Positions 41,897-50,688 of a stretch of 64,000 nucleotides of DNA are shown piece after piece. The notes beneath the pieces are model-generated. The model was not told the DNA's origin. It did no database searches and saw only the letters and a list, made by a program, of their open reading frames with translations. A program made the position numbers and the translations under genes. Source of the stretch: Nitrospira sp. (GTDB lineage: Bacteria > Nitrospirota > Nitrospiria > Nitrospirales > Nitrospiraceae); contig VGXF01000001.1 of assembly GCA_016873435.1 (NCBI GenBank), positions 124,001-188,000 of the forward strand. The letters are read 5' to 3'. The first letter of the stretch is position 1; every line of letters begins with the position of its first letter.

Positions 41897-43147
41897 TTAT
41901 CTATTCATCGACTGCAGAAATTCCTGATTGTTCTTGGTGCCACCGATTTTGTCGATGAGAAACTCCATGGCCTCCATGGTCCCGAGCGGGCTGAGCACCT
42001 TGCGGAGAATCCACATCTTGTTGAGCCGGTCCTTGTCCACCAGCAGCTCCTCCTTGCGGGTGCCGGACTGTGCAATGTCGATCGCGGGGAAGATCCGTTT
42101 ATCAGCCAGTCGGCGGTCAAGATGCACTTCCATGTTACCCGTGCCCTTGAACTCTTCAAAGATCACGTCGTCCATACGGCTGCCGGTGTCCACCAGGGCC
42201 GTAGCCATGATAGTGAGGCTTCCGCCGTTCTCGATGTTGCGAGCAGCCCCGAAGAACCGCTTCGGCCGCTGCAGCGCGTTGGAGTCCAAACCACCGGAGA
42301 GCACCTTGCCGCTGGGCGGCGCGATCGTGTTGTAGGCGCGCGCCAGACGGGTGATGCTGTCTAGCAGGATAACGACATCCCGTTTATGCTCGACGAGGCG
42401 CTTGGCCTTCTCCAGCACCATCTCGGCCACCTGTGCGTGACGCTGGGCCGGCTCGTCAAACGTGGAGCTGATCACCTCCGCTGCCTTGACCTGTCGCTGC
42501 CAGTCCGTGACTTCCTCCGGACGCTCGTCGATCAGCAACACGATGAGCGCAACCTCGGGATGATTCTTGATGATCGCGCGTGCGATGGCCTGGAGCAGCA
42601 TCGTTTTGCCGGTGCGGGGTGCCGCGACGATCAAGCCGCGCTGCCCCTTGCCAATCGGGGTGGTCAACTCCATGATCCGCGTGCAGTATTCTTCCCGATC
42701 GTACTCCAGCTTGATCCGCTCCTCGGGGTAGAGCGGCGTCAGGTTGTCGAACAGGATTTTGTCCCGCGCAACTTCTGGCTCTTCGAAATTGACCTTTTCG
42801 ACTTTCAGCAGGGCGAAGTAGCGTTCGCTTTCCTTGGGAGGGCGAATCTGGCCAGAGACGGTATCCCCGGTGCGGAGGTTGAAGCGGCGGATCTGTGACG
42901 GCGAAATGTAGATGTCGTCGGGACCCGGCAGATAGTTGGAGTCGGGCGCCCGCAGGAATCCGAACCCGTCCGGCAGGGTCTCCAGCACACCCTCTCCGTA
43001 GATCGAGCCGTTTTTCTCAGTCTGCGCCTGCAGGATGGCGAAAATTAACTCCTGCTTGCGCAGATTTGCCGCCCCTTCAATTTTGAGATCGCGTGCCACC
43101 TCGTTCAGATCCGCGATGCTCTTCTGCTTCAACTCAGCCAGATGCAT
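41897..43147 (-). CDS. rho: Transcription termination factor Rho
   Basis: A 416-residue hexameric RNA helicase. The N-terminal Rho_N and RNA-binding cold-shock domains ([37 protein letters not shown]) precede the ATPase core, with Walker A in [14 protein letters not shown] (around 183), Walker B in [16 protein letters not shown] and the Q/R-loops. ATG 43145-43147 with GGAAGAGAAG upstream is preferred over two earlier starts. Confidence 0.96.
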   Translation of the reverse strand: MHLAELKQKSIADLNEVARDLKIEGAANLRKQELIFAILQAQTEKNGSIYGEGVLETLPDGFGFLRAPDSNYLPGPDDIYISPSQIRRFNLRTGDTVSGQIRPPKESERYFALLKVEKVNFEEPEVARDKILFDNLTPLYPEERIKLEYDREEYCTRIMELTTPIGKGQRGLIVAAPRTGKTMLLQAIARAIIKNHPEVALIVLLIDERPEEVTDWQRQVKAAEVISSTFDEPAQRHAQVAEMVLEKAKRLVEHKRDVVILLDSITRLARAYNTIAPPSGKVLSGGLDSNALQRPKRFFGAARNIENGGSLTIMATALVDTGSRMDDVIFEEFKGTGNMEVHLDRRLADKRIFPAIDIAQSGTRKEELLVDKDRLNKMWILRKVLSPLGTMEAMEFLIDKIGGTKNNQEFLQSMNR

Positions 43148-43577
43148 GGTCTTCTCTTCCAACATGTTGCCTATCCACCTCCCTGCAATCGGGGCCGCAC
43201 CCCGGTTCACTCTCGTTTCTACCCGCTGTCCTTCTGGATGTCCCTTGAGGCCGTACGACGATGATTGTGTGATCCGGAGAGGATACTGCGCAGCGCTGAG
43301 GCTGGGCCCCGAGTCTCCTTAATCGCCTAACGGGCATCGCCTAGGCCCGCATGTGTGTTCCCGCTCCACTGAACCGGTGTACGAATGAATGGTTGCGAGA
43401 TTCGTTCCGGAACGTATGACTGGGAGTTGGAAGTCTGTTTACAAATCAGGAAAGTACTGTCGCCCCATACTATTCGGCTGGGACCGTTTTGTCAACAGAT
43501 TTTCTGTCGCGCGCGCGTTCATTGCGCGGGCTTCGCAGTTTGTGCTAAAACCTGAATTCAGAGTTGGAATCATTGTC
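43148..43577. other. Intergenic stretch between rho and the DUF2203 gene (~430 bp)
   Basis: This divergent gap holds the leaders of rho and the DUF2203 gene. Short open frames occur on both strands but none has a ribosome-binding site plus family resemblance. I see no convincing promoter, repeat or RNA motif in it. A long rho leader would fit autoregulated attenuation known in other bacteria; there is no direct evidence here. Confidence 0.5.
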
Positions 43578-43991
43578 ATGTCAAAACACGACGACGAATA
43601 TCCCGATCGCTTGTTCAGTCTCTCGGAGGCAAACCGGCTCATCCCCACATTGGAAGAGCATCTGACCGCCGTCAAGCGCGGTAAGTCCGTGTTGATTGAA
43701 ACCAAAGACGAGATAAAAAAAGCCAGTAAAAACGCTCAGTTCGGCGGTGGTAGCTTTGTCGCTCCGCATTACATCTTGGCTTTGGAACAGATCAATGACC
43801 ATCTCCGGGAAATTCAGGAAATGGGCGTGCTGGTGAAGGATGTCGAAATGGGCCTCTGCGATTTTCCGCACCTCTACAAAGGGCGCGTCGTCTATCTGTG
43901 CTGGAAACTCGGCGAATCGAAAGTTGGCTGGTGGCACGAAGTCCACAGCGGCTATGCCGGACGCCAGCCGCTCGACAGCGATCATTGCTAA
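43578..43991 (+). CDS. DUF2203 family protein
   Basis: A 137-residue protein beginning MSKHDDEYPDRLFSLSEANR. It continues IPTLEEHLTAVKRGK, with GVLVKDVEMGLCDFPHLYKG and VYLCWKLGESKVGWWHEVH, the conserved DUF2203 core. The family is widespread and uncharacterised; many members have the same LCWK..E..I..WHE. pattern. ATG 43578 is chosen because upstream sequence is non-conserved and GC-poor. A YciI-like gene follows 37 bases on. Confidence 0.82.
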   Translation: MSKHDDEYPDRLFSLSEANRLIPTLEEHLTAVKRGKSVLIETKDEIKKASKNAQFGGGSFVAPHYILALEQINDHLREIQEMGVLVKDVEMGLCDFPHLYKGRVVYLCWKLGESKVGWWHEVHSGYAGRQPLDSDHC

Positions 43992-44028
43992 CCCCTCGCG
44001 CACGTCCGCTCTCATTTCTCATTCACCC

Positions 44029-44316
44029 ATGAAATTCGTCATCCTTGGATTCGATGGCCCTGATGGACAGGAAAAGCGCAAGCTCCACCGCCCGGCCCAC
44101 CTAGCCAATTTGGAGCCGCTGGATAGGCAGGGACGCGTTGTGATTGCGGGTCCCCTCACTGACAAGACCGGCAGCCTGATCATTATCGAAGCCGATTCAC
44201 AGGCTGAAGCCGAAGCCTTTGCTCAAAACGATCCCTATACAACTGGTGGAGTCTTTACCCGCGTCGAAGTCCATCCCTTTATGCAGGTCCTGCCCAAACC
44301 AAAAGAGTCCCGCTAA
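44029..44316 (+). CDS. YciI-family protein
   Basis: A 95-residue ferredoxin-like dimeric alpha/beta barrel protein of the YciI/DGPF type. Features are MKFVILGFDGPDGQEKRKLH, RPAHLANLEPLDRQGRVVIA and then AEAFAQNDPYTTGGVFTRVE. The His/Asp pair typical of YciI (R.AHL and ..NDPY) is kept. Enzymatic role is unknown in most members. It probably forms an operon with DUF2203. Confidence 0.85.
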   Translation: MKFVILGFDGPDGQEKRKLHRPAHLANLEPLDRQGRVVIAGPLTDKTGSLIIIEADSQAEAEAFAQNDPYTTGGVFTRVEVHPFMQVLPKPKESR

Positions 44317-44591
44317 CCATCACTCGACCGAGCTAGATGTTTCACAACTGGCAGGACTATTTTCTGTATTGACCCGACTAACCGCTTAATCCTCTCTTGC
44401 TGTTCACAACACTCTCTGCCCGCTTCCAGAAGGGTCAACTGACCAAAGATGCTCGTGACTGCACCGGCTCCCTCGATTCCAACAAGACCCGCGTTAAAGT
44501 CGCTGGCTTTTCGAGCATCCCTGATCCATAGCCATTTAATATTTTTTGCGATCCCCTCTAAGCATACGAATTTATTGGACAAGATTCCCAT
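44313..44591 (-). CDS. Hypothetical protein, 92 residues, lower GC
   Basis: An open frame beginning MGILSNKFVCLEGIAKNIKW and then RDARKASDFNAGLVGIEGAG and CCEQQERIKRLV. I do not recognise a family. Base composition is visibly lower in GC than the neighbours, which could mean recent arrival or a non-coding stretch. It converges on the YciI gene with a four-base overlap. No ribosome-binding site is clear. Confidence 0.38.
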   Translation of the reverse strand: MGILSNKFVCLEGIAKNIKWLWIRDARKASDFNAGLVGIEGAGAVTSIFGQLTLLEAGRECCEQQERIKRLVGSIQKIVLPVVKHLARSSDG

Positions 44592-44598
44592 ATCGTCG

Positions 44599-44628
44599 TT
44601 GACAGTTCCGTTGCATCATCGTTATACT
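44599..44628 (+). promoter_or_regulatory. Sigma-70-type promoter upstream of the oxidoreductase operon
   Basis: A perfect TTGACA (44599-44604) and TATACT (44623-44628) are spaced by 18 bases. It lies about 230 bases before the epsilon-subunit gene, leaving a long untranslated leader that may carry regulation or a short unrecognised frame. Confidence 0.6.
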
Positions 44629-44856
44629 CCGACGACTTGATTGCGCGTGCCATGTCCGTTAAGTCAGGCATCGGCCCGAAAGGCCTAGCACCCTCTACCT
44701 GGGTAGCTCTTAATTCCGTTGGGGTGGGCCTTCTGTGGGCTTGCAGAAACGACCGAAAAAAGCATAAAGTACGCGCACATTTGCGGTTGTTTAAGGATTG
44801 TTCTTTATCCTGCGAGGACTGAGACCTTGCAGCATACTACCAAGGGGTTTACGGGA

Positions 44857-45489
44857 ATGACCCAGTACCGCGTCCTGCCTGGCCCTGAACACTTTCTGCC
44901 GCCCGCCGCGGCCTCCATGGGCATCCGGTTGCCCAACCCTGGTGAGGCGCACATCAACGGCGTAATTGTCCAGGAAGAGAAAGCTTTCGAGGAAGCGGCA
45001 CGCCAGTTCCTGCTGGCCAAAGTCCCGACAATCTTTCCGGGGCCGTTGGTACTCTGGGCCTGGAACGAAAAGGCGGCCAAGAAAGCGGCGGCCATTCGAC
45101 ACCTATACAACACGATCAAAGAATGCGTGACGCCCCAGCAGCATGCCATGCTGATTCCCATGCCGGACTACCGGCCGAAGTATCCGAAGATCAACCCCGA
45201 AGTCGAGATCAACCCAAACCACCCGAACCTGACCATCTGGCACAACAAGATCGACGCCTGCATGTTCGTCGGCGTCCATTGTCACCAGGCGAACCTATCC
45301 CTGAAGATCATCCGCGGCGGCACGTCCTGTTACACGGTCGCGATGTGCGCCCAGGCGGGCCACGAGGACGCCATGCTGTCCTTCCGCGATGCCACCGCCG
45401 ACAAGATCATGAAACTGGCCGAGACCGTCAAGCGACTCAAGGGCAGCGTCAAGTTCGATCCCAACGCCACGCGCAAAGCCGTCAGCTAA
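44857..45489 (+). CDS. forE: 2-oxoacid:ferredoxin oxidoreductase epsilon subunit
   Basis: A 210-residue protein found with five-subunit 2-oxoacid:ferredoxin oxidoreductases of the reductive TCA cycle in Hydrogenobacter and Nitrospira. Visible features are GPEHFLPPAAASMGIRLPNP at the N-terminus, PMPDYRPKYPKINPEVEINP, and a His/Cys-rich block FVGVHCHQANLSLKIIRGG with CAQAGHEDAML (H141, C142, H143). That block could bind a metal, but this is not established. ATG 44857 starts the unit and a near-identical orphan copy lies at 57969. The substrate, pyruvate or 2-oxoglutarate, cannot be told from sequence. Confidence 0.8.
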   Translation: MTQYRVLPGPEHFLPPAAASMGIRLPNPGEAHINGVIVQEEKAFEEAARQFLLAKVPTIFPGPLVLWAWNEKAAKKAAAIRHLYNTIKECVTPQQHAMLIPMPDYRPKYPKINPEVEINPNHPNLTIWHNKIDACMFVGVHCHQANLSLKIIRGGTSCYTVAMCAQAGHEDAMLSFRDATADKIMKLAETVKRLKGSVKFDPNATRKAVS

Positions 45490-45509
45490 GCACACAAGGA
45501 GGCCGGACC

Positions 45510-46721
45510 ATGGCGGAGAATAAATCCTTCATCGGCACCCAGAACAAGAAAAACCAGACCTACACAGACGCCTGGAAATTGCTCCACGAGGCGCCTCGTA
45601 CCCCGTCGTTCTTCACGGGCAGCGAGGTCATCAAGGAAGCCATCCGGCGGGCCAGCTGCGACGTGATGATCGCCTACCCCATCACCCCGCAGAGCGAAGC
45701 GGCCGCGCTGATCGGTGAGCTGTTCGCGGAAGGCTACATCGGCGACTACTTCCGAGGGGAGAGCGAATTTGCGGTCATGAGCCAGTGCGCCGGCGCAGCC
45801 TTTGGCGGCGCGCGGGTGTTCACGACAACGGCCGGCCCAGGCACGATGCGGGCCATGGAAAACTTCCCGATGTGGGCGGGTGCGCGGCTGCCGATCCAGA
45901 TGATTGTCACCTGCCGCGGCATCAACTCGCCGCTGTCGATCCAACCAGACACGCTGGAAATCGCCTACCTGCTGAATACCGGCATGCTGGTGTGGCACGC
46001 AGAGACCGCGCAGGACTTCTTCGACTGGATTCTTAAGGGCTACATAGTTTCCGAGGAACCGGACGTGCACCTGCCACTGGCGCTCTGCTGCGACGGCTTC
46101 TTTGTGACGCACACGAAGGACGTCGTCAACCTGACGCCGGCGGACATGTGCCTGCCTCCCTACGACCCCTATCGCTCGCCGGTCCCGTGCATGGACATGG
46201 AATGTCCCCCGGTCCGGATGATGCGCGATCCCTTCGTTATGAAGAGTAACTACATCAGCTATGCCACGCATGCCAGCTGGCAGCAGGAAGTTTGGGCAGC
46301 GATCGAGCGGTCGCGCAAGCACTCGATTAAGTGGCTGGATGGCCTGATCGATACTGAGAACATCGACGCGGACATCATGATCGTGGCCTCCGGCACCGCC
46401 GTGTCACAGGGCCGCGAAGCGATCCGCTTGCTGGAGGACGAGGGGGTCCGTTGCGGGCTCGTGAAAGTCAAAACCTTGCGGCCCTGGCCGGGCGACGAAA
46501 TCCGCGAGGCGACGAAGAACGCCAAGCACATCTTCGTGCCGGAGTTCAACGTCACCGGCTGGCTAGCCAAGGAAATCCGGGCCACGATCCCGAACAGCGA
46601 CCGCGTGCATGCCGGCCCGCACGTGTGCGGGGGCATGACAATGCCGCCGGAGATCATCGTCTCCGAGATCAAGACCACGCTGGGGATGCAAACTGTTTCC
46701 CTGGCCGGCCGCGGCAGCTGA
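45510..46721 (+). CDS. forA: 2-oxoacid:ferredoxin oxidoreductase alpha subunit
   Basis: A 403-residue alpha chain (PorA/KorA type). The pyrimidine-binding part has CDVMIAYPITPQSEAAALIG and GESEFAVMSQCAGAAFGGAR with TTAGPGTMRAMENFPM. The transketolase-like domain II starts at about residue 285 (DIMIVASGTAVSQGREAI). It forms the thiamine-diphosphate reaction centre with the beta chain, reductively carboxylating acetyl-CoA or succinyl-CoA or the reverse. AAGGAGG precedes the ATG at 45510. Confidence 0.92.
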   Translation: MAENKSFIGTQNKKNQTYTDAWKLLHEAPRTPSFFTGSEVIKEAIRRASCDVMIAYPITPQSEAAALIGELFAEGYIGDYFRGESEFAVMSQCAGAAFGGARVFTTTAGPGTMRAMENFPMWAGARLPIQMIVTCRGINSPLSIQPDTLEIAYLLNTGMLVWHAETAQDFFDWILKGYIVSEEPDVHLPLALCCDGFFVTHTKDVVNLTPADMCLPPYDPYRSPVPCMDMECPPVRMMRDPFVMKSNYISYATHASWQQEVWAAIERSRKHSIKWLDGLIDTENIDADIMIVASGTAVSQGREAIRLLEDEGVRCGLVKVKTLRPWPGDEIREATKNAKHIFVPEFNVTGWLAKEIRATIPNSDRVHAGPHVCGGMTMPPEIIVSEIKTTLGMQTVSLAGRGS

Positions 46722-46769
46722 CCGGTTGTTCGCAAATACGAATTCGAGCGCCCCAAACGAGGAGGCAAC

Positions 46770-47681
46770 ATGAGCAAGGAACGCATCAAGATTTCTCCGG
46801 ACCTGTTCGACATCATGCCCCAGGATTATCAGGATCTGGTTAAGCGGGCCACCTACGGTAAGGAGGACCGCGGCTGGAAGGACATCGGCCAGGCCAAGGA
46901 ATTGATCGAGGAGCATTCGCTCTGCGCCGGCTGCCCCGAATCCATGGCGTTCCGCTACATTCTGGCCTCGCTGCCGGCCCCGGAAGACACGGTCATGGTC
47001 GGCTCCACCGGCTGCACCAGCTTAGTGTTTCCGATGGTGGCGGTGCACAACATCCACTCGTTATTCGGTAACCAGAACGCCATCGCCTCTGGCCTCAAGC
47101 GGGCACTGACGGTCCGGTTCCCCGGCAAGGTCAAGGACGTCGTGGTGCTCGCCGGCGACGGCGCGACGGTGGACATCGGACTGGACATGACGCTTCAGGC
47201 CTGGTTTCGCCAGGAGAAGTTCACCACAATCTGCTTTGACAACGAGCTCTATGCCAACACAGGCGGTCAGGAAAGCGGTTTGATGCAAAAAGGCTTCGTG
47301 GCCAAGATGGCGCCAGTTGGCAAACTATTCGACAAGGTGCGCCTCCCCGAGATCGCCCGTGAGTCCGGCTGCCACTACGTCGTGAATTGTACGGTGAGCA
47401 AGCCGTCGCTCGTCGAGAAGGTGATCCGGAACGCGGTGCTGATCGCTCGCGAGATCGGTCCAACCTATCTGCAGCTCTACACGCCCTGCATCCTGGAGAT
47501 CGGCAAGAACAGCATGGAGGGCCTCCAGGAAATGCGCGATTCGGAGAAACCGACCGAGCGGTTCGCCTACAAGGAATACGTCAGCGAGCCGGCCAAGCAG
47601 TTCCTGGCCGAACTGGCTGCAAAGGACAAGGAACGGAAGGCTGCGGCCAAGCAACTGGCCGGCGCTACGCAGGAAGCCTAG
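46770..47681 (+). CDS. forB: 2-oxoacid:ferredoxin oxidoreductase beta subunit
   Basis: A 303-residue beta chain binding thiamine diphosphate and a [4Fe-4S] cluster. Cysteines in SLCAGCPESMAFR, STGCTSL and later CxxC-free positions match the cluster set. The ThDP/Mg motif is VVLAGDGATVDIGLDMTLQA and then NELYANTGGQESGL. It lies 48 bases after the alpha gene with GGAGG before the start. Confidence 0.93.
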   Translation: MSKERIKISPDLFDIMPQDYQDLVKRATYGKEDRGWKDIGQAKELIEEHSLCAGCPESMAFRYILASLPAPEDTVMVGSTGCTSLVFPMVAVHNIHSLFGNQNAIASGLKRALTVRFPGKVKDVVVLAGDGATVDIGLDMTLQAWFRQEKFTTICFDNELYANTGGQESGLMQKGFVAKMAPVGKLFDKVRLPEIARESGCHYVVNCTVSKPSLVEKVIRNAVLIAREIGPTYLQLYTPCILEIGKNSMEGLQEMRDSEKPTERFAYKEYVSEPAKQFLAELAAKDKERKAAAKQLAGATQEA

Positions 47682-47703
47682 ACCGGAGTAAAAGGAGCGC
47701 GCG

Positions 47704-48411
47704 ATGATCAAGAAACGGCTCAATATCCGGATGTCGGGCCTCGGCGGACAGGGCGCCGTCACAGCAGCCCACGTCATGGCCATGGCCGCCAACAAGGACG
47801 GCAAGTTCTCGATCTCCAACCCGTTCTTCGGCGCTGAAAAGCGCATGGCTCCGGCAGAAAGTTACTGCCGAATCGGCATCGAGCGAATCTACGACCGTGG
47901 CGAGCTGGTCTTCCCGGATGTGATCGAGGTGTTCCACCCGCAGGTGATTACGATGGGCAAGAGCTATACCATGCCCTTTTACTCGGGCATCAAAGAGGGC
48001 GGCGTCGTCATCATCAACTCGGGACTGCCCCTGTTGTCCGACGAGGACGTCCAGCGGTTGAAGGATTTGCACGTGGCCCTGTTTTACATCCCCGGCACCG
48101 AGATCGCGTTGGAAGTAGCCGGCACGGAGCTGTCCACGAACATGACGATGATCGGCTCGGTGGCCGGCATCACCAAGTGCGTGTCCATGGAAGCCTTGGA
48201 TGCGGCACTCCAAGAACGATTTGGCAAGAAGTTCGTCGCCTCCGGCGGTACGGCGTCGCTGGACGAAGCAATCAAGAAGAAGTTTGCCAAGAAGGAAATG
48301 CTGCTCCAGAAAAATCTGGCAACCGTCAAGCGGGCCTACGAAATCGCCTCGGAATGGGCGGAAAAGAACAAGATTGAGCTGCGCGTCGGCAATCCTGCCG
48401 TCGCCGCGTAA
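47704..48411 (+). CDS. forG: 2-oxoacid:ferredoxin oxidoreductase gamma subunit
   Basis: A 235-residue gamma chain. It opens with the family motif IRMSGLGGQGAVTAAHVMAM. NPFFGAEKRMAPAESYCRIG follows. Gamma chains interface with coenzyme A. A helical tail (KKKFAKKEMLLQKNLATVK) extends past the usual ~190 residues. Confidence 0.92.
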   Translation: MIKKRLNIRMSGLGGQGAVTAAHVMAMAANKDGKFSISNPFFGAEKRMAPAESYCRIGIERIYDRGELVFPDVIEVFHPQVITMGKSYTMPFYSGIKEGGVVIINSGLPLLSDEDVQRLKDLHVALFYIPGTEIALEVAGTELSTNMTMIGSVAGITKCVSMEALDAALQERFGKKFVASGGTASLDEAIKKKFAKKEMLLQKNLATVKRAYEIASEWAEKNKIELRVGNPAVAA

Positions 48412-48429
48412 GGAAGGATTCGCGCTCTC

Positions 48430-48708
48430 ATGTACAATGTCGCGCAAGTCATTGATGAAAAGTGTGTGGCTAAGAAGGGCTGCCGGCTCTGCATCATGTA
48501 CTGTCCGGAAGCCAATTGCCTGGACCTCAACGCCCCCAAAATGGTGGCGGAGGTCACCATCAGCCGCTGCAAGGGCTGCGAGTTGTGCGTCGTCGTCTGC
48601 AACGCCGCCAAGCACAATGCCATCGAAATGCAGGCAGTCGGCGCCACGGGGAAATTGATGTCCCACAAGGGTGAATCGGCGGCGCTGGGTCAAGCCTACC
48701 AGGGCTGA
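48430..48708 (+). CDS. forD: 2-oxoacid:ferredoxin oxidoreductase delta subunit (2[4Fe-4S] ferredoxin)
   Basis: A 92-residue ferredoxin-like chain. The first cluster is KCVAKKGCRLCIMYCPEANC and the second is CKGCELCVVVCNAAKHNAIE, giving two CxxCxxCxxxC-type sets, the first with a slightly longer spacing. It passes electrons between the reaction centre and soluble ferredoxin. It is the last gene of the operon, followed by a strong terminator. Confidence 0.93.
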   Translation: MYNVAQVIDEKCVAKKGCRLCIMYCPEANCLDLNAPKMVAEVTISRCKGCELCVVVCNAAKHNAIEMQAVGATGKLMSHKGESAALGQAYQG

Positions 48709-48734
48709 CCGGCCTCCCCGACCCCAGCACAGAC

Positions 48735-48765
48735 AACCCCATGGCTTCGGCCATGGGGTTTTTTT
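48735..48765 (+). terminator. Intrinsic terminator of the oxidoreductase operon
   Basis: AACCCCATGGC (48735-48745) pairs perfectly with GCCATGGGGTT (48750-48760) around a stable TTCG tetraloop, followed by a run of T. It ends the forE-A-B-G-D unit. Confidence 0.92.
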
Positions 48766-48779
48766 CTGGTACGAAAACC

Positions 48780-49052
48780 ATGGAATCTGAAGACAACGTC
48801 CTGTCCGGCCTGTTCGAGGAAATCAAGGACCTGATGGTCCGGTTTCCCAAGGCGCTGCAACAGCGATCGGCCGAGATCGCCGCCACGGGGAAGGACCCCG
48901 AGGTGGCGACCAAGCTGCGGGGTGGGGCCGAGGCCATGAAGGACAGCGGGAACATCTATCTGTCCTGGGCCAAGCATTACGTGTCTCTGGCGGAGGGAAA
49001 CACCGACGCGACCGACGAGGATGAAGACGAGACGGAAGATTTCGATGTGTGA
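48780..49052 (+). CDS. Small acidic hypothetical protein, 90 residues
   Basis: It begins MESEDNVLSGLFEEIKDLMV and ends in a strongly acidic tail (TDATDEDEDETEDFDV). The middle is helical, with RFPKALQQRSAEIA. No known domain is recognised. The start lies about 15 bases after the terminator, so expression needs read-through or a promoter within the hairpin region. In-frame upstream codons overlap the terminator and are rejected. Confidence 0.6.
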   Translation: MESEDNVLSGLFEEIKDLMVRFPKALQQRSAEIAATGKDPEVATKLRGGAEAMKDSGNIYLSWAKHYVSLAEGNTDATDEDEDETEDFDV

Positions 49053-49113
49053 GTTGTTTCGAACCAGCCAGCAATTTGTGCTAGTATAACCTACACCATC
49101 TGCCAAATACCGT

Positions 49114-49189
49114 TCCCCGGTAGCTCAGTTGGTAGAGCAGCCGGCTGTTAACCGGCTGGTCGCAGGTTCGAGTCCTGCCCGGGGAGCCA
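49114..49189 (+). tRNA. tRNA-Asn (GTT)
   Basis: A 76-base cloverleaf with acceptor TCCCCGG/CCGGGGA, D-arm AGCTCAGTTGGTAGAGC, anticodon loop CTGTTAA (anticodon GTT), T-arm AGGTTCGAGTCCT and an encoded GCCA end. Confidence 0.97.
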
Positions 49190-49194
49190 GTAAC

Positions 49195-49229
49195 AAGGCC
49201 CGTTGGTGCGTTGCACCAACGGGCCTTTA
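49195..49229 (+). terminator. Terminator hairpin after tRNA-Asn
   Basis: A perfect 15-bp hairpin (AAGGCCCGTTGGTGC and its complement, loop GTT) lies six bases after the tRNA and ends in CTTTAG. The T-run is short (three T). Confidence 0.8.
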
Positions 49230-49245
49230 GATTGCCTGCAGTCGC

Positions 49246-49668
49246 CTACTCCCCAATTACTTGGACAATGACCTCGCGTGACCTTGCTCGGGTATCGAAA
49301 TCTACGACTGCAAGCTGCTGCCACGTCCCCAGCTCCAATTGTCCGCCGTTAAATGGAACTGTGACAGATTGCCCCTGCAGCTGCCCGCGCAGATGACTGT
49401 GGCCATTGTCCTCACCGGGATTCCTGGTATTGTGCTGCCACTTTGGATCGGCCGGTACCAGCCGATCCCACAGGGCCTTCGTGTCAGTCCTGATCCCCGG
49501 TTCATCTTCAATGATCAACACGGACGCCGTCGTGTGCTTGATGAACACCGTCACAATGCCAGCCTTAAGAGCAGCGCCATCGAGAGCCTGCTGTACCCGC
49601 GAGGTGATATTCTCGACCTGCGTATCGCCCGACATCGAAATTTTGAGCGGAAGACTATAAACCGGCAT
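49246..49668 (-). CDS. YjbQ/UPF0047 family protein
   Basis: A 140-residue protein of the YjbQ (UPF0047) family. The conserved active-site-like histidines and acidic residues appear in FIKHTTASVLIIEDEPGIRT and NGHSHLRGQLQGQSVTVP. Family members are reported to have thiamine-phosphate synthase side activity; physiological role unclear. It shares a TAATG junction with the HD-domain gene. Confidence 0.88.
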   Translation of the reverse strand: MPVYSLPLKISMSGDTQVENITSRVQQALDGAALKAGIVTVFIKHTTASVLIIEDEPGIRTDTKALWDRLVPADPKWQHNTRNPGEDNGHSHLRGQLQGQSVTVPFNGGQLELGTWQQLAVVDFDTRARSREVIVQVIGE

Positions 49669-50567
49669 TATCCCCCCTCGTTCATCGAATGCACATAGGC
49701 CATCTCTTTTCGTGAAAGCGCCTGCCCGCGGGCCTCGCTGAGAATTCGATCAAATGCCCCTTCGGCCGCTAAGCCCTTGATCGCACTAACAACGGCATCG
49801 GAGAGAATGCCGTCCCCCCGCAGTTTCTCCAAATACGCGAACGCTTCCTGCGCCCGCTCTTGCGTCCGCGTATAATAATCCTGGCCACGCTCCCGATTGT
49901 TGTAGGCTTCAAACTGCTCACAGGCAACCAGAGTTTCTGCCAGCTGCCGCACCCAAGCCGGTGACTGTTGAAGTTTTTCCGGATAGTAATAGTAGAGCAT
50001 AACCCGTTGCATCCAGGGAGACCATCGCACGCGCAATTTATTCAAGGCGGGCTTGGTTCGCCGTAGTACTCGTGCTAGTCGCCGCGCATAACCCAACCGC
50101 ATCTCCACCTGCTCGACAGCCCAAGAGTCCATTAGGATCCCGGCCATACCTAACTCATCACGATAGCGGGCCAAAAAAGCCTCTGTTTCCCTGCCGTATG
50201 GAGTCCTTGGATGCACGGCCCGCCACTCGCGTGGCCGCGTGGGAATGCCATGTTGTTTGGCCCAAGACCAGATGCGGCCAAACAGTTTCCGATCAAGCCC
50301 CGCCCGTCCCAGATCATGCAGCAAGCAGGCAATCTGATACTGGACCAGCCGTTTCGGATCATGGCCCAGGCGAAACGCAACCGCCGCACACATGCGTGCG
50401 GTTCGAAGCGCATGCGCGCGATCGTATCCGCGAATTACTTGGCCCGGTTTGCGGGGGTTGGGATAGTCGTAGAGACGGAGGAGCTTGGTGGCAAGGGAGC
50501 GGGGAATTAAGAGCGGAGCCGCCTTCATAATGCTGCGGATGATAGCAGAGGAGCGAAGATAATTCAC
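49668..50567 (-). CDS. HD-domain phosphohydrolase-like protein
   Basis: About 299 residues (or 286 if the second ATG at 50528 is used). The metal-binding HD motif is visible as YDRAHALRTARMCAAVAFRL and CLLHDLGRAGLD (His, His-Asp). VKMRLGYARR-like and KLRVRWSPWMQRVMLYYYYP segments follow. Such proteins hydrolyse nucleotides or cyclic dinucleotides. The partner and substrate are unknown. Confidence 0.76.
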   Translation of the reverse strand: MNYLRSSAIIRSIMKAAPLLIPRSLATKLLRLYDYPNPRKPGQVIRGYDRAHALRTARMCAAVAFRLGHDPKRLVQYQIACLLHDLGRAGLDRKLFGRIWSWAKQHGIPTRPREWRAVHPRTPYGRETEAFLARYRDELGMAGILMDSWAVEQVEMRLGYARRLARVLRRTKPALNKLRVRWSPWMQRVMLYYYYPEKLQQSPAWVRQLAETLVACEQFEAYNNRERGQDYYTRTQERAQEAFAYLEKLRGDGILSDAVVSAIKGLAAEGAFDRILSEARGQALSRKEMAYVHSMNEGG

Positions 50568-50688
50568 GATGTCGCGTTGCGCGACGCCCTATTAGTGTAT
50601 AAACGGCTGCGGTAACGCCAAAGCCGGATAGGCGCGGCGCGCGCCGATGTGGCGGCTGCGATGAAGGTGAGGATGTGGCACAAACGTC

